A stretch of 64,000 nucleotides of DNA from JADLFV01 sp964471555 (GCA_964471555.1 CAYYGM010000002.1:1-64000); one strand, 5' to 3'. Shown: positions 8,293 through 16,963, counted from the stretch's first letter. Translations and numbers: made by a program. The notes: a model not told the origin generated them from the sequence alone.

Positions 8293-9417
8293 ATGCCCGG
8301 CAACACCTTCGGCCAACTCTTCCGTATCACCACCGCCGGCGAAAGCCACGGGCCCGGACTCGTCGCCATCATTGACGGCTGCCCGCCCGGCATGGACCTG
8401 TCAGTCGATGACCTGCTGCCCGACCTGCAACGACGACGCCCCGGCCAATCCTCGGTGACCACCCAACGCAAAGAGGACGACGCCCCCGAAATCCTCTCCG
8501 GCGTCTTCGAAGGCAAAACCACCGGCACGCCCATCGCCATCCTCATCCGCAACCAGGACCAGCGCTCCAAAGACTACAGCGACATCAAGGACAAATACCG
8601 GCCCGGCCACGCGGATTACACCTTCGATGCCAAGTTCGGCTTGCGTGACTTCCGGGGGGGCGGCCGCTCATCGGCACGCGAAACCGCCGTCCGCGTCGCT
8701 GCCGCCGCCGTCGCCAAGAAGCTGCTGCTTCAGCGCCACAACATCCGGATCCTCGGCTACGTCAAACAGATCGGCGACGTGGTTGCTGATATCCCCGCGC
8801 CCGAAAGCGTCACGCTCGAGCAGGTCGAGTCCAACATCGTCCGCTGCCCCGACCCCCGCAAAGCGCAAGCGATGATCGATCTCATCGAGCAGGTGCGCAA
8901 GCAGCAGGACTCCATCGGCGGCATCGCGGAACTGGTTGCCGCCAACGTACCCGCCGGCTGGGGCGAACCGGTGTTCGACAAGCTCAAAGCCGACCTGGGC
9001 AAAGCATTATTCAGCCTGCCCGCCGTGATGGGCGTCGAATACGGCATCGGCTTCGCCTGCGCCACCCTCCGCGGCACGCAGAACAACGACATCTTCCTTC
9101 CTGCAAAACTCGAAACTCGAAACTCGACGGCTTCAACAGCGGCTTCTGCCGCTAAACTCGAAACTCAATCGAACCGCCACGGCGGCATGCTCGGCGGCAT
9201 CAGCTCCGGCATGCCCATCGTCCTGCGCTGCGCCATCAAACCCACCAGCTCCCTCAGCCAGCCACAGCCGACGGTGACCAACACGGGTGAAGCGACGACC
9301 ATCACCACCAAGGGCCGCCACGACCCCTGTCTTCTGCCGCGTTTCGTCCCCATGGGCGAAGCGATGCTGGCCCTGGTCCTGGCCGATCACATGCTGCGCC
9401 AGGCGGCAATTTCCTGA
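8293..9417 (+). CDS. aroC: Chorismate synthase with an in-frame repeat-derived insertion
   Basis: Last common step of aromatic amino-acid synthesis, EPSP to chorismate, requiring reduced FMN. Landmarks are GESHGPGLVAIIDG at the N-terminus, RRRPGQSSVTTQRKE, the FMN-site GGGRSSARET, RKQQDSIGG, HGGMLGGISSG and GRHDPCLLPR near the C-terminus. Between NNDIFLP and NRHGGMLGG, where relatives have only a few residues, there are about 24 extra residues (bases 9101-9172) containing the tandem word AAACTCG; see findings. Total 374 residues. No Shine-Dalgarno; TATCAT (8281-8286) ends six bases before the ATG. Confidence 0.96.
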   Translation: MPGNTFGQLFRITTAGESHGPGLVAIIDGCPPGMDLSVDDLLPDLQRRRPGQSSVTTQRKEDDAPEILSGVFEGKTTGTPIAILIRNQDQRSKDYSDIKDKYRPGHADYTFDAKFGLRDFRGGGRSSARETAVRVAAAAVAKKLLLQRHNIRILGYVKQIGDVVADIPAPESVTLEQVESNIVRCPDPRKAQAMIDLIEQVRKQQDSIGGIAELVAANVPAGWGEPVFDKLKADLGKALFSLPAVMGVEYGIGFACATLRGTQNNDIFLPAKLETRNSTASTAASAAKLETQSNRHGGMLGGISSGMPIVLRCAIKPTSSLSQPQPTVTNTGEATTITTKGRHDPCLLPRFVPMGEAMLALVLADHMLRQAAIS

Positions 9418-9428
9418 GGTTCGTCTTT

Positions 9429-9519
9429 GACAGGATGACAGGATTTACAGGATCGACAGGATCAGAAAGAATTGTTTTTCAATTCATCCTGTTAATCCTG
9501 TAAATCCTGTAATCCTGTC
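9429..9519. repeat. Inverted pair of tandem ACAGGATTT-type words (period 9)
   Basis: The left arm (9429-9462) and right arm (9486-9519) are 34 bases each, are about 90 percent reverse-complementary and consist of the word ACAGGATNN repeated. The spacer is AT-rich. It lies between the convergent aroC and SGNH genes and could fold as a long hairpin, possibly ending transcription from both sides. Confidence 0.85.
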
Positions 9520-9528
9520 CCAACCGAT

Positions 9529-10188
9529 CTACGGCAGCATCAGGCGACAAGAGCGCGCGGCGGGGTCGAACACGCCCATGTCCTCGAACAGCTTGAAGGC
9601 GAAAGCCCGGTGGCCGAAGTGGTTGGGGTGGAAGGCGTTGCTCATCCAGAAATAGAGACTGTCGGGATGTTTGCGCCAGTAGTCGGCATGATCGATCAGC
9701 GGCAGCTTGTGCTGCCGGGCGCAGCGGCGCACCGCATCCATGTACGCATCGAGATACGGCTCACGATCCGCTGCCACGGCCGCACCCGGCAGGACGGGGC
9801 AGGTGGTCTGCAACACAGCCAGCGCGCCGTCATCGCTCAATCGCCGCGCCAGTTCAGCTAGGTTGGCTTCGAACCGCGACAGCGGTAGCGCCTTGCCGGC
9901 GCTGCAATCGTTCATGCCGATCATCACCAGCACCACGTCCGGCTTGAACTGGCCCACGCGCCAGTCGTACTGCTCGAGCAGTTCGCGCGTGGTGTGCCCG
10001 CTGATGGCGGTCTTGATGACCACATCGAGGGCGAAAGGCAGTTCACTGCGCAGGCGCTCGGTGAACAGCTCCACGTAATCGCGGCAGCCGAAAGTGTGCG
10101 TGGCGCCGTGCGTGATGCTGTCGCCGTAGAACAGCCACTTGATCGGCGGACGCGCGGGATCGGACAACAGGTTTCGCAGGCGTTGCAT
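9529..10188 (-). CDS. SGNH/GDSL-family hydrolase
   Basis: A 219-residue cytoplasmic-looking esterase or lipase-like protein. Block I FYGDSITHG holds the catalytic Ser, the Gly block is TAISGHTTREL, block III is MIGMNDC (oxyanion Asn), and FHPNHFGH near the C-terminus carries the catalytic His with its Asp-like partner position. No signal peptide. The substrate is unknown; relatives remove acyl groups from lipids or sugars. The start at 10188 is supported by TACACT eight bases upstream and by the short gap to the divergent GT9 gene. Confidence 0.88.
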   Translation of the reverse strand: MQRLRNLLSDPARPPIKWLFYGDSITHGATHTFGCRDYVELFTERLRSELPFALDVVIKTAISGHTTRELLEQYDWRVGQFKPDVVLVMIGMNDCSAGKALPLSRFEANLAELARRLSDDGALAVLQTTCPVLPGAAVAADREPYLDAYMDAVRRCARQHKLPLIDHADYWRKHPDSLYFWMSNAFHPNHFGHRAFAFKLFEDMGVFDPAARSCRLMLP

Positions 10189-10196
10189 GGGGCAAT

Positions 10197-10219
10197 AGTG
10201 TAGCGATGCCCGATACAAT
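10197..10219. promoter_or_regulatory. Back-to-back -10-like elements in a 39-bp divergent gap
   Basis: TACACT on the minus strand (10197-10202) and TACAAT on the plus strand (10214-10219) each end eight bases before their start codon (10188 and 10228). The gap is only 39 bases, leaving no room for ordinary leaders. Both messages would be leaderless or nearly so. Confidence 0.6.
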
Positions 10220-10227
10220 GCGGTCCC

Positions 10228-11127
10228 ATGATCGCCCGCAACGAGCCGGACACCAACGTGATCTTCCACCAGGCGGCCCTGGGGGATTTCGCGTTGATCC
10301 TGCCGCTGCTGCGGGCCATGCGTGGGCCGACGGTGGTGGTGGCGCCGTGGAGCCGGGCCAAGCTGGCCAGTGATCTGTTCGAGCATGTGCAGGCGATGGA
10401 CATCGAGATGCTGGAGTTCACCCGCCTGCACGCCGCGGGTGGGCCGACGCATGTATCTCCGATGATCAGCGACCTGTTCGCCTCGGCTCGCCGCATCGTC
10501 AGCTTCGTGAGCACCGGCGACGATGACTGGGCCCGCAACGTGCGCCGCATGGCTCCGCACAGTCAATGCTGCTTTGTGATGCCGCGGCCGGCGGACGATT
10601 GGACCCAACATGTCGGGGCATGGCACGAGAAGCAACTGCAATTGCAGGACTGGGCGCTCAAGGGCGAGCGCAGCCAAAAGGTGGGCCGTCCATCCTTCCG
10701 GGGGCGCGGGCTGGTGTTGATCCACCCGGGCAGCGGATCGCCCCGCAAGAACTGGCCGCGCCAGCGTTACGCCGAGTTGATCAATCGCCTGCGCGATGCC
10801 GGTCAAACCGTGCGCGTGGTGGTGGGCGAAGTGGAAGCTGAGCAATGGAGCGCGGGTGATCTGTCGCGCCTCCGGGCTGAACGGTTGCGTTCGCTGGATG
10901 AACTGGTGGCAGCCCTGCGCGAAGCGTCCTGCTACGTGGGCAACGACTCGGGCCCCACGCACCTGGCGGCCCAGTTAGGATTGCCCACGTTCGCCCTGTT
11001 CGGCCCCACGTCCCCGGAAGTCTGGGCGCCCGTCGGTCCCGCAGTCACCGTGCTGGCCCCGCCGGCGCCCTGCGACATGAACTGGTTAGGCGTGGATCGC
11101 GTTTTCGAGGCCATCCCTAGACCCTGA
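10228..11127 (+). CDS. Glycosyltransferase family 9 (heptosyltransferase-like)
   Basis: A 299-residue ADP-heptose:LPS heptosyltransferase-like protein. The N-terminal ALGDFALILPLLRAM matches the GT9 acceptor-side GD motif, LIHPGSGSPRKNWP is the donor-side loop, and CYVGNDSGPTHLAAQLGLP followed by ALFGPTSPEVWAP is the hallmark C-terminal motif. It probably adds a sugar to lipopolysaccharide or a surface glycan at the inner membrane. No other LPS gene is adjacent. The CTTCCGGGGG form of the 10-mer lies at 10695. Confidence 0.9.
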   Translation: MIARNEPDTNVIFHQAALGDFALILPLLRAMRGPTVVVAPWSRAKLASDLFEHVQAMDIEMLEFTRLHAAGGPTHVSPMISDLFASARRIVSFVSTGDDDWARNVRRMAPHSQCCFVMPRPADDWTQHVGAWHEKQLQLQDWALKGERSQKVGRPSFRGRGLVLIHPGSGSPRKNWPRQRYAELINRLRDAGQTVRVVVGEVEAEQWSAGDLSRLRAERLRSLDELVAALREASCYVGNDSGPTHLAAQLGLPTFALFGPTSPEVWAPVGPAVTVLAPPAPCDMNWLGVDRVFEAIPRP

Positions 11128-11154
11128 GCCGTTCCCCCTATACCCTTTACCACC

Positions 11155-12096
11155 ATGAAGATCATTCTGGCCAACCCCCGTGGATTCTGTGCCGGCGTCA
11201 ACATGGCCATCCAGACTGTGGAGGAGGCCATCAAGATCGTGGGCACGCCGCTGTACGTCTATCACGAGATCGTGCACAACCGCCACGTGGTCGATCACTT
11301 CGTCAAGATGGGTGTGGTCTTCGTCAACTCCATCGATGAGGTGCCGGCCGGGCAGACCATCATCTTCTCGGCCCACGGCGTCAGTCCCCAGGTGCGCAAC
11401 AACGCCAAGGCCCGCGGCTGCACCCTGATCGATGCCACCTGCCCGCTGGTGACCAAGGTGCACATGGAGGCCATCCGCTACGCCCAGCAGGGCTACAAAA
11501 TCCTGCTCATCGGCCACGCCGGCCACGACGAGGTGGTCGGCACCGTGGGCGAAGCGCCCGATGCGTTCACCATCGTCGAATCCGCCGACGACGTGGCCAA
11601 GCTGCCTTTCACCGGCCGCGAGCGCATGGTCTATCTGACTCAGACCACGCTCTCCATGGACGACGCCAACGTCATCATCGACGCACTGAAAAAGCGCTAC
11701 CCCGCCATCAAGCAGCCGCCCAGCGAGGACATCTGCTACGCCACGACCAATCGTCAGCATGCGGTGCGAGCCCTGGCTGAGGGAGCGGACCTGGTGCTGG
11801 TGGTGGGGTCGAAGAACTCATCCAACTCCGTGCGCCTGACCGAGATCAGTGAGAACAGCGGCTGCCGCGCTTACCTGGTTGACGATCGCAGCGAGATCGC
11901 CCACGACTGGTTCGCCGGCGTCAACACCGTGCTCATCACGGCCGGCGCTTCGGCCCCCGAGCATTTGGTGCAGGAGATCGTGGAGGAACTGAAGGAAAAA
12001 TACGGCGGCCAGGTTGACGAAGCCAACGTCGTCGAAGAGGACGTCCACTTCAACCTCCCCCGCAGCCTGCGCGTCCTGCAGGGCGCAGAGGCGTAA
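11155..12096 (+). CDS. ispH: 4-hydroxy-3-methylbut-2-enyl diphosphate reductase
   Basis: Last step of the non-mevalonate isoprenoid pathway, HMBPP to IPP and DMAPP, using a [4Fe-4S] cluster. The three cluster cysteines lie in RGFCAGV, DATCPLV and EDICYATTNR. Conserved active-site segments HEIVHNRHVVD, SAHGVSP, GHAGHDEVVGT, GSKNSSNSVRL and TAGASAPE are all present in order. Length 313 is normal. 27 bases after the GT9 gene, with only a weak TATACC-type element, so it may share that transcript. Confidence 0.97.
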   Translation: MKIILANPRGFCAGVNMAIQTVEEAIKIVGTPLYVYHEIVHNRHVVDHFVKMGVVFVNSIDEVPAGQTIIFSAHGVSPQVRNNAKARGCTLIDATCPLVTKVHMEAIRYAQQGYKILLIGHAGHDEVVGTVGEAPDAFTIVESADDVAKLPFTGRERMVYLTQTTLSMDDANVIIDALKKRYPAIKQPPSEDICYATTNRQHAVRALAEGADLVLVVGSKNSSNSVRLTEISENSGCRAYLVDDRSEIAHDWFAGVNTVLITAGASAPEHLVQEIVEELKEKYGGQVDEANVVEEDVHFNLPRSLRVLQGAEA

Positions 12097-12102
12097 AAAT
12101 CA

Positions 12103-12189
12103 AATTTAGCCACGGATAGACACGGATATGCACGGATGGATTACATTCGATTCCTATCCGTGTTTATCTGTGTCTATCCGTGGCTAAAT
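12103..12189. repeat. Inverted pair of tandem CACGGATA-type words (period about 10)
   Basis: Left arm from 12103 and right arm ending 12189 begin and end with ATTTAGCCACGGATAGACAC and its complement; each holds three copies of a CACGGATNN word. It lies between convergent ispH and the lipoprotein gene. The same family recurs at 13641-13786. Confidence 0.85.
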
Positions 12190-12193
12190 CCAA

Positions 12194-13039
12194 TCATTCC
12201 ACGGGTGGCGGATTGTCCAGATTGATGATGCGCTTCGGCCTGTACGCTTTGACCAGGGCGTCGAAGTCGAACAACTTCGGATTGAACTTGTCCGGGTCGT
12301 CGGTCATGTTGGCCAGCTTCAGCGTGAGGCTGCCCTCTTCGCCCACGACCACGATCTTCGCCTCGGCCGGCATCGTTGCCCACTGGTCCGCGGGCAGATC
12401 CACCTGTTTGACGTGCTTGGAGCCGGTCAACTCGCAGATCACCACGCTGCGGCCGTCTTCATCCAACAGGTCAATTCTCTTGGCTAAACCGTTCCGGGGG
12501 TCCAGCAGCAATCGCCGCGCGCCCCACTTGGGTTCGACCAGCAGGTCGCCGTCGTGCCATTCGCTGTACGCCAGTTCGCCGTCGATCGGCAGCAGCCCCA
12601 GCAACACGGGCAGGCGGTCCGGGCGCACCGGCAGCGGCAGCACCTGCGTGCCCGGCTCACCCAATCGCGCATAGCTGCCCACGTACGCGGTCTTGTCATT
12701 CTGCAGATCGAACAGCCAGAACTGCCGATCGTTGGTCCCCGCCAGCAGCAGCACTTCACTGAGCTTGCCCGCGCTGAGGGCCACGCGGCTGGGGCGGATG
12801 AACAGCAGGTTGCCGTCGCCGACTTCCTGCCGCATTTTGCCGCTGTCGGGATCGCGGAAGTTCAGAAAAACCGACGGGCTCGACCAGAGGCGCTCAACCT
12901 TGCGGGCGTTGGCGTTGTAGCGGGCGATGATCTGCTCGACCGATTCCATCGGCTCGGTCGGCCCGTTGAGTGGGCGCGGCGAGCTGGCGCAACCGGCAAG
13001 CAGCAGGACGATCAGACTCACCGCCCACCTGCTGCTCAC
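12194..13039 (-). CDS. Putative outer-membrane lipoprotein
   Basis: A 281-residue protein with a lipoprotein signal (SLIVLLLAGCASS; lipid Cys near residue 16) and a beta-rich body (LFIRPSRVAL, FWLFDLQNDKTAYVG, RRLLLDPRNGL, SVVICELTG), reminiscent of LolA/LolB or DUF4292-like folds; that assignment is tentative. The best start is GTG at 13039: it puts the signal peptide at the N-terminus and overlaps the stop of the upstream gene as GTGA, suggesting translational coupling. An open frame runs far upstream but has no protein-like content there. Confidence 0.75.
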   Translation of the reverse strand: MSSRWAVSLIVLLLAGCASSPRPLNGPTEPMESVEQIIARYNANARKVERLWSSPSVFLNFRDPDSGKMRQEVGDGNLLFIRPSRVALSAGKLSEVLLLAGTNDRQFWLFDLQNDKTAYVGSYARLGEPGTQVLPLPVRPDRLPVLLGLLPIDGELAYSEWHDGDLLVEPKWGARRLLLDPRNGLAKRIDLLDEDGRSVVICELTGSKHVKQVDLPADQWATMPAEAKIVVVGEEGSLTLKLANMTDDPDKFNPKLFDFDALVKAYRPKRIINLDNPPPVE

Positions 13040-13632
13040 AGATCCGTCTCCAGAATCTGACCCAACTGCCCCGTCACCTGTTCGATGCGGCTCTCGTCCA
13101 GCTTGGGATCCAGCACCTCGTAACGTGTATCCGGATGCCATTTGCCCAGCGGACCTTTGGACAAATCCAGCTTCGGCGTCAGCTTCCAGAACTCGCCGCC
13201 CTCGCGCTTCTCCGCCCCGTCGTAACGCAGCAGCTTCTTGCGCATCAGGATCAGGGCGATCACGTAACGGAAGGCCAGCTTGTCGGCATCCTCGGCATCC
13301 GCCAACCGCTCCAGCAGGTTCATCAGCACGCTGTTGTCCACGAACAGCCGACGTTTCTCCTGCGGCTGCGGCACGGTGGACTTCCAGAAGCAGAACACCT
13401 GGGCATCGGCCGGCCGCTGACCCGACTCCCAGGCGGCGGCGGAATAATCCAGGCGCTTGATGCCCAGCGGGTTGATCGGCTCGCCCCTTGTCTTCGCTTC
13501 GCTCTGCTCCTGCTCGCTCAACTCGATCAGGGCAGCGTAGTAGCTCTGGCCCGGCTCCAGGGCGGCGCCCGTGGCGGCACAAAGCCCGCTGGTGCGGGGA
13601 ATTTCGTAGCTGGGTGCGTTGAACTGACTCAT
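13036..13632 (-). CDS. Conserved hypothetical protein
   Basis: A 198-residue soluble protein, family not recognised. An N-terminal treble-like segment (GLCAATGAALEPGQSYYAAL) is followed by a helical core (LLERLADAEDADKLAFRYV, LILMRKKLLRYDG) and a beta-type C-terminal third ending near DTRYEVLDPKLDE. No membrane segment or signal. It is the first gene of a two-gene operon with the lipoprotein, overlapping it by 4 bases, so the two probably act together. The start MSQFNAP is chosen because upstream codons lie in the flanking repeat. Confidence 0.7.
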   Translation of the reverse strand: MSQFNAPSYEIPRTSGLCAATGAALEPGQSYYAALIELSEQEQSEAKTRGEPINPLGIKRLDYSAAAWESGQRPADAQVFCFWKSTVPQPQEKRRLFVDNSVLMNLLERLADAEDADKLAFRYVIALILMRKKLLRYDGAEKREGGEFWKLTPKLDLSKGPLGKWHPDTRYEVLDPKLDESRIEQVTGQLGQILETDL

Positions 13633-13640
13633 GTTGTTTG

Positions 13641-13786
13641 AACCGCAGAGATACGGAAAAACATTTTTAGCCACGGATGGACACAGATAAACACGGATGA
13701 AACTTCAGTGCCAACCTTGATCCACCTGTCTCCTATCCGTGTGAATCCGTGTTCATCCGTGGCTAAAACCCCTGCATCTGTGGTTT
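13641..13786. repeat. Nested inverted repeat of CACGGATGG-type words overlapping the folD stop
   Basis: Outer arms AACCGCAGAGAT (13641) and ATCTGTGGTT (to 13785) enclose inner arms of TAGCCACGGATGGACAC words (13668-13700 and 13731-13765). The right outer arm covers the folD stop codon at 13785-13787. It lies between folD and the downstream operon on the same strand. Confidence 0.8.
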
Positions 13787-14630
13787 AACTCCACTGCCGC
13801 TCGGCTGCGGTGGCGGTCTGCTCGATCAGCACCGCGATGGTCATCGGTCCGACGCCGCCCGGCACCGGCGTGATCAGCGAGGCTCGCTCGTAAGCCGCTT
13901 CGTAATCCACGTCACCCACGTTGCCCTCGTTGTAGCCGGCATCCAGCACCACCGCGCCCGGTTTGATCCAGTCGCCCTTGATGAACTTCGGCTTGCCCAC
14001 CGCGGCGCACACGATGTCCGCCTGACGCACCACCCCCGCCAGATCCTGCGTGCGCGAGTGGCAGATGGTCACCGTCGCGTGCCGGGCCAGCAGCAGACCG
14101 GCCATCGGCATGCCCACGATGGGGCTGCGCCCGATCACCACCGCCTGCTTGCCTTTCAATTCCACCTTGTACGCATCAAGCAGGCGCATCATGCCGCCCG
14201 GCGTGCAGCAGTCGAAGCCATCGTCAAGATGGTGCCACATGCAGGCGAAGCTGTGCAGCGTCACACCGTCAACATCTTTGCCGGGAGGAATCGCCTCGAA
14301 GGCAGCGCGTTCATCGACGTGCTTGGGCGAAGGGTGTTGCAGGAGAATGCCGTTGATCGCGGGGTCGTTGCCCAGCTCGGTGATCCTGGCCACGAGTTGT
14401 TCGGTAGTGGTTTCGGTGGGCATTTCCACCTTGACCGACTTCATGCCGATCTTCTCGCAGCGATTGCGCTTCATGCGGGTGTAGGTGACCGAAGCGGGGT
14501 CTTCACCCACCAGCACGGTGGCCAGGCAAGGGGTTTTGCCTGTTTTCTCTTTGATCACCTTTACGCGCCGTGCGGCATCGTCGAGGATCTGTTGACTGAC
14601 CATTTTGCCGTCGATGATTTTTTCACTCAT
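13785..14630 (-). CDS. folD: Methylenetetrahydrofolate dehydrogenase / cyclohydrolase
   Basis: Bifunctional enzyme making 10-formyl-THF from 5,10-methylene-THF for purine and formyl-Met synthesis. Family motifs: ASVTYTRMKRNRCEKIGM with the catalytic Lys region (YxxxK-type), ILLQHPSPKHVDE, PGKDVDGV, the NADP loop VVIGRSPIVGMPMAGLL, and TPVPGGVGPMT at the C-terminus. Length 281 is normal. The start has a perfect TATAAT seven bases upstream and no Shine-Dalgarno. Divergent from cinA. Confidence 0.97.
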   Translation of the reverse strand: MSEKIIDGKMVSQQILDDAARRVKVIKEKTGKTPCLATVLVGEDPASVTYTRMKRNRCEKIGMKSVKVEMPTETTTEQLVARITELGNDPAINGILLQHPSPKHVDERAAFEAIPPGKDVDGVTLHSFACMWHHLDDGFDCCTPGGMMRLLDAYKVELKGKQAVVIGRSPIVGMPMAGLLLARHATVTICHSRTQDLAGVVRQADIVCAAVGKPKFIKGDWIKPGAVVLDAGYNEGNVGDVDYEAAYERASLITPVPGGVGPMTIAVLIEQTATAAERQWS

Positions 14631-14637
14631 GGGCGGG

Positions 14638-14697
14638 ATTATAAGGGTTTCCGCCCGGCCCGGCGCGGTCTCGCAGAACGGCGGGATGTCTTACAAT
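14638..14697. promoter_or_regulatory. Divergent -10-like elements between folD and cinA
   Basis: TATAAT on the minus strand (14638-14643) ends seven bases before the folD ATG; TACAAT on the plus strand (14692-14697) ends six bases before the cinA ATG. No Shine-Dalgarno precedes either start. No clear -35 hexamer was found at the usual distance. Confidence 0.6.
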
Positions 14698-14703
14698 GAC
14701 GCC

Positions 14704-16020
14704 ATGCGCACGATTCTGATCAGCATCGGCGATGAGCTGGTTCTGGGCCAAACGGTCGAGTCCAACGGGGCCTACATGGCTGAACAGTTGTGCGGCCTGG
14801 GAGCGCCGGTCGCCGAGCTTGTGACCGTCGGTGATGACCAGCAGGCCATCGCCCGGACGCTACGCCGCTGCGGCGAGGATGCGGACCTGCTGATCGTCAC
14901 CGGCGGCCTCGGGCCCACGGCCGACGACCTGACACGCCAGGCCCTCGCCGATGCCATGGGTGTCAAGCTGGTCGAGAACGCTGCGGCCCTCAAACAGATC
15001 GAGACATTCTTCCGCGGGCGGCACAAACCGATGCCCAAGCTCAACCGCGTGCAGGCGCTGTGTCCGCGCGGGGCCCAGGTGCTGGAAAATCCGGCCGGCA
15101 CCGCACCGGGCATCAAGGCCCAACTCGGCAAGGCGCAGGTCTTCGTCCTTCCGGGGGTGCCGCGCGAGATGCAGATCATGTTCCAGCAGCACGTGCGGCC
15201 GCACATCGCCGGCCTCATCAGCGAGCCCGCCCTGTTCACCGCATCCATCCACTGCTTCGGCCAGGGCGAGTCCACCATCGCCCAGCGCCTGGGCAAACTG
15301 ATGGCCCGCGATCACAAATCCGATCAAGCCACCGTCGGCACCACCGTCTCGGCCGGCATCTGCACCGTGCGCCTGCGGGCCCACGATGAAAACACGCTGG
15401 AAAAAACCGCCCAAAAGGTCCAGCAGCTTCTGGGCTCCATCGCCTTCGGCCGCGACGGCACCACTCTGCCGCAGGCCCTGCTTCAACTGCTGCAGGAAAA
15501 GCAACTGACCCTCGCCACCGCGGAAAGCTGCACCGGCGGCCTGGTGGGCAAGCTGCTGACCGACATCCCCGGCTCCAGTGCCGTCTATCGCGGCGGATGG
15601 ATCACCTACAGCAACGACATGAAGCAGCGGCACCTGAACGTTTCGCCTGATTGGCTCGCGGGCCAGGGCGCCGTCAGCGGGCCGGTGGTCTGCGCCATGG
15701 CTTCGCACGCAGCCCAGCGCAGCGGCGCGGACTGTGCCGTGGCCATCAGCGGCATAGCCGGCCCCGACGGCGGTTCCGAGCAGAAACCGGTGGGCACCGT
15801 GTGGATCGGCCTGCACGTGCACCAGCAGACCCCGCCGACGCAGGCCATTGCCTGTCTGTTCCCCGCTGCCGTCGGTCGGGAGGCGATCCGCGATCGGGCC
15901 GCTAAAATGGCTCTTCAGGCCCTGCGCCTGAGGCTGCTCGATCAGCCCCTGGACACGCTGGACTGGATTCGCTCCGGTTCGGCCGACGACGCCACAAGCC
16001 CCGCCACCACCACGACATGA
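14704..16020 (+). CDS. cinA: CinA family protein (nicotinamide-nucleotide amidase)
   Basis: Two domains. The N-terminal molybdopterin-binding-like COG1058 domain (about 1-170) has SIGDELVLGQTVESNG and TGGLGPTADDLTRQA. The C-terminal PncC domain (about 265-420) has ATAESCTGGLVGKLL, GGWITYSNDMK and AVAISGIAGPDGG. It probably hydrolyses NMN and ADP-ribose in pyridine-nucleotide recycling. 438 residues. The start at 14704 is preferred to upstream ATGs because TACAAT lies six bases upstream. Its stop overlaps the next gene (ATGA). The CTTCCGGGGG 10-mer is at 15148. Confidence 0.93.
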   Translation: MRTILISIGDELVLGQTVESNGAYMAEQLCGLGAPVAELVTVGDDQQAIARTLRRCGEDADLLIVTGGLGPTADDLTRQALADAMGVKLVENAAALKQIETFFRGRHKPMPKLNRVQALCPRGAQVLENPAGTAPGIKAQLGKAQVFVLPGVPREMQIMFQQHVRPHIAGLISEPALFTASIHCFGQGESTIAQRLGKLMARDHKSDQATVGTTVSAGICTVRLRAHDENTLEKTAQKVQQLLGSIAFGRDGTTLPQALLQLLQEKQLTLATAESCTGGLVGKLLTDIPGSSAVYRGGWITYSNDMKQRHLNVSPDWLAGQGAVSGPVVCAMASHAAQRSGADCAVAISGIAGPDGGSEQKPVGTVWIGLHVHQQTPPTQAIACLFPAAVGREAIRDRAAKMALQALRLRLLDQPLDTLDWIRSGSADDATSPATTTT

Positions 16021-16763
16021 GTGACGCCCGCACCACCATCCCACTCGGCCGCATCGACATCCACAGTCATGCTCTGCCCGCCATTGACGACGGCTGCGAG
16101 AGCATCGAGGAAACGGTCGAAGCCCTGACTGCCGTGCAGCGGGCGGGGTTCATCGGCTCGATCTGCACGCCGCACATGGCCAGCGAGGTCTATCCCGCCA
16201 TCACGCCCCAGCACGTGGGTGTATGGGTTGATCAGCTTCGCCAGCAACTGCGTCAGCGCGGCCTCAACTACCATCTCTGGGCCGGCGGCGAGATGCGCCT
16301 GTTCGAGGGCTCCATCGACTGGATGAAGCAGAACGGCGTGCCCACGCTGGCTGACTCGCGCTGTGTGCTGCTGGACTTCTGGGTCACCAAGTGGGCCCGC
16401 TGGATCAACAAGACCTTCACCTGGCTGCTGAGCGAAGGCTATCAGCCGATCTGGGCTCACCCCGAGCGCATGAACTTCGACGATCGCAAGTTCGAGAAGT
16501 ACGTGCGTGACATGGCCAAAGAGGGCGTGCTGCTGCAGGGCAATTTCCAGTGCATGACCGGCGAAGCGGGCTATCACGCCGACCAGCGCATTCGCCGCTG
16601 GCTCGATGAGGGGCTCTACAGTTTCCTGGCCATGGACATGCACCGTCCGCTGGGTCTGGAAGGCAGGCTCGACGGCATCACCATGGTCGAAACCGAGTAC
16701 GGCCGCACCGCCCTGGACACGCTGACCCGCGACAATCCCCGCAAGTACATCTTCGGGCTGTAA
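16017..16763 (+). CDS. CpsB/CapC-type tyrosine-protein phosphatase (PHP fold)
   Basis: A 248-residue PHP-family metal-dependent phosphatase. The start IDIHSHALPAIDDGCES is the hallmark of CpsB/YwqE enzymes, which dephosphorylate the tyrosine kinase that controls capsule polymerisation. Further metal ligands appear as CTPH, AHPERM and AMDMHR. No tyrosine kinase is in the window, but a polysaccharide cluster lies at 54-60 kb. Overlaps cinA by 4 bases, an odd partner that implies cotranscription only. Confidence 0.88.
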   Translation: MSDARTTIPLGRIDIHSHALPAIDDGCESIEETVEALTAVQRAGFIGSICTPHMASEVYPAITPQHVGVWVDQLRQQLRQRGLNYHLWAGGEMRLFEGSIDWMKQNGVPTLADSRCVLLDFWVTKWARWINKTFTWLLSEGYQPIWAHPERMNFDDRKFEKYVRDMAKEGVLLQGNFQCMTGEAGYHADQRIRRWLDEGLYSFLAMDMHRPLGLEGRLDGITMVETEYGRTALDTLTRDNPRKYIFGL

Positions 16764-16784
16764 TACGGTTTACGAAAGTAACTT

Positions 16785-16846
16785 GGGCGTGACAGCTTTA
16801 GCTGGCATGCATGCCGGCCGGCATGCCGATTGAAGTCGGCACGCCC
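16785..16846. repeat. Palindromic repeat, GGGCGTG ... CACGCCC
   Basis: 62 bases with terminal inverted arms GGGCGTG and CACGCCC, an internal GGCATGC / GCATGCC palindrome and pseudo-symmetric AGCTTTAGCT and GATTGAAGTC stretches. REP-like; it sits 21 bases after the phosphatase gene. Confidence 0.6.
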
Positions 16847-16908
16847 TGAAGCATGAGTTTTTCGTGGGATTGATATAACAGCGTTTCGCCACCGCGCTAC
16901 CCAAAGAA

Positions 16909-16937
16909 GAAGCCCACGGATTCAATCCGTGGGCTTC
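16909..16937. terminator. Strong hairpin between convergent genes
   Basis: GAAGCCCACGGATT and its reverse complement pair over about 13-14 bases with a minimal loop. It lies between the CpsB-like gene (plus) and cysC (minus), 27 bases from the cysC stop, so it can serve as a bidirectional terminator. No long T-run follows. Confidence 0.7.
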
Positions 16938-16963
16938 GTGGTTGTTGTGCGTTGTAATCGCAG

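Noticed and set aside
9429..9519. CRISPR-like spacing of the ACAGGAT words
   Set aside because: Units are 9 bases in direct contact with no spacers, and the second half is inverted; no cas gene is present.
16785..16937. A small RNA between the CpsB-like gene and cysC
   Set aside because: Two hairpins are present but no promoter is evident; a REP element plus terminator suffices.
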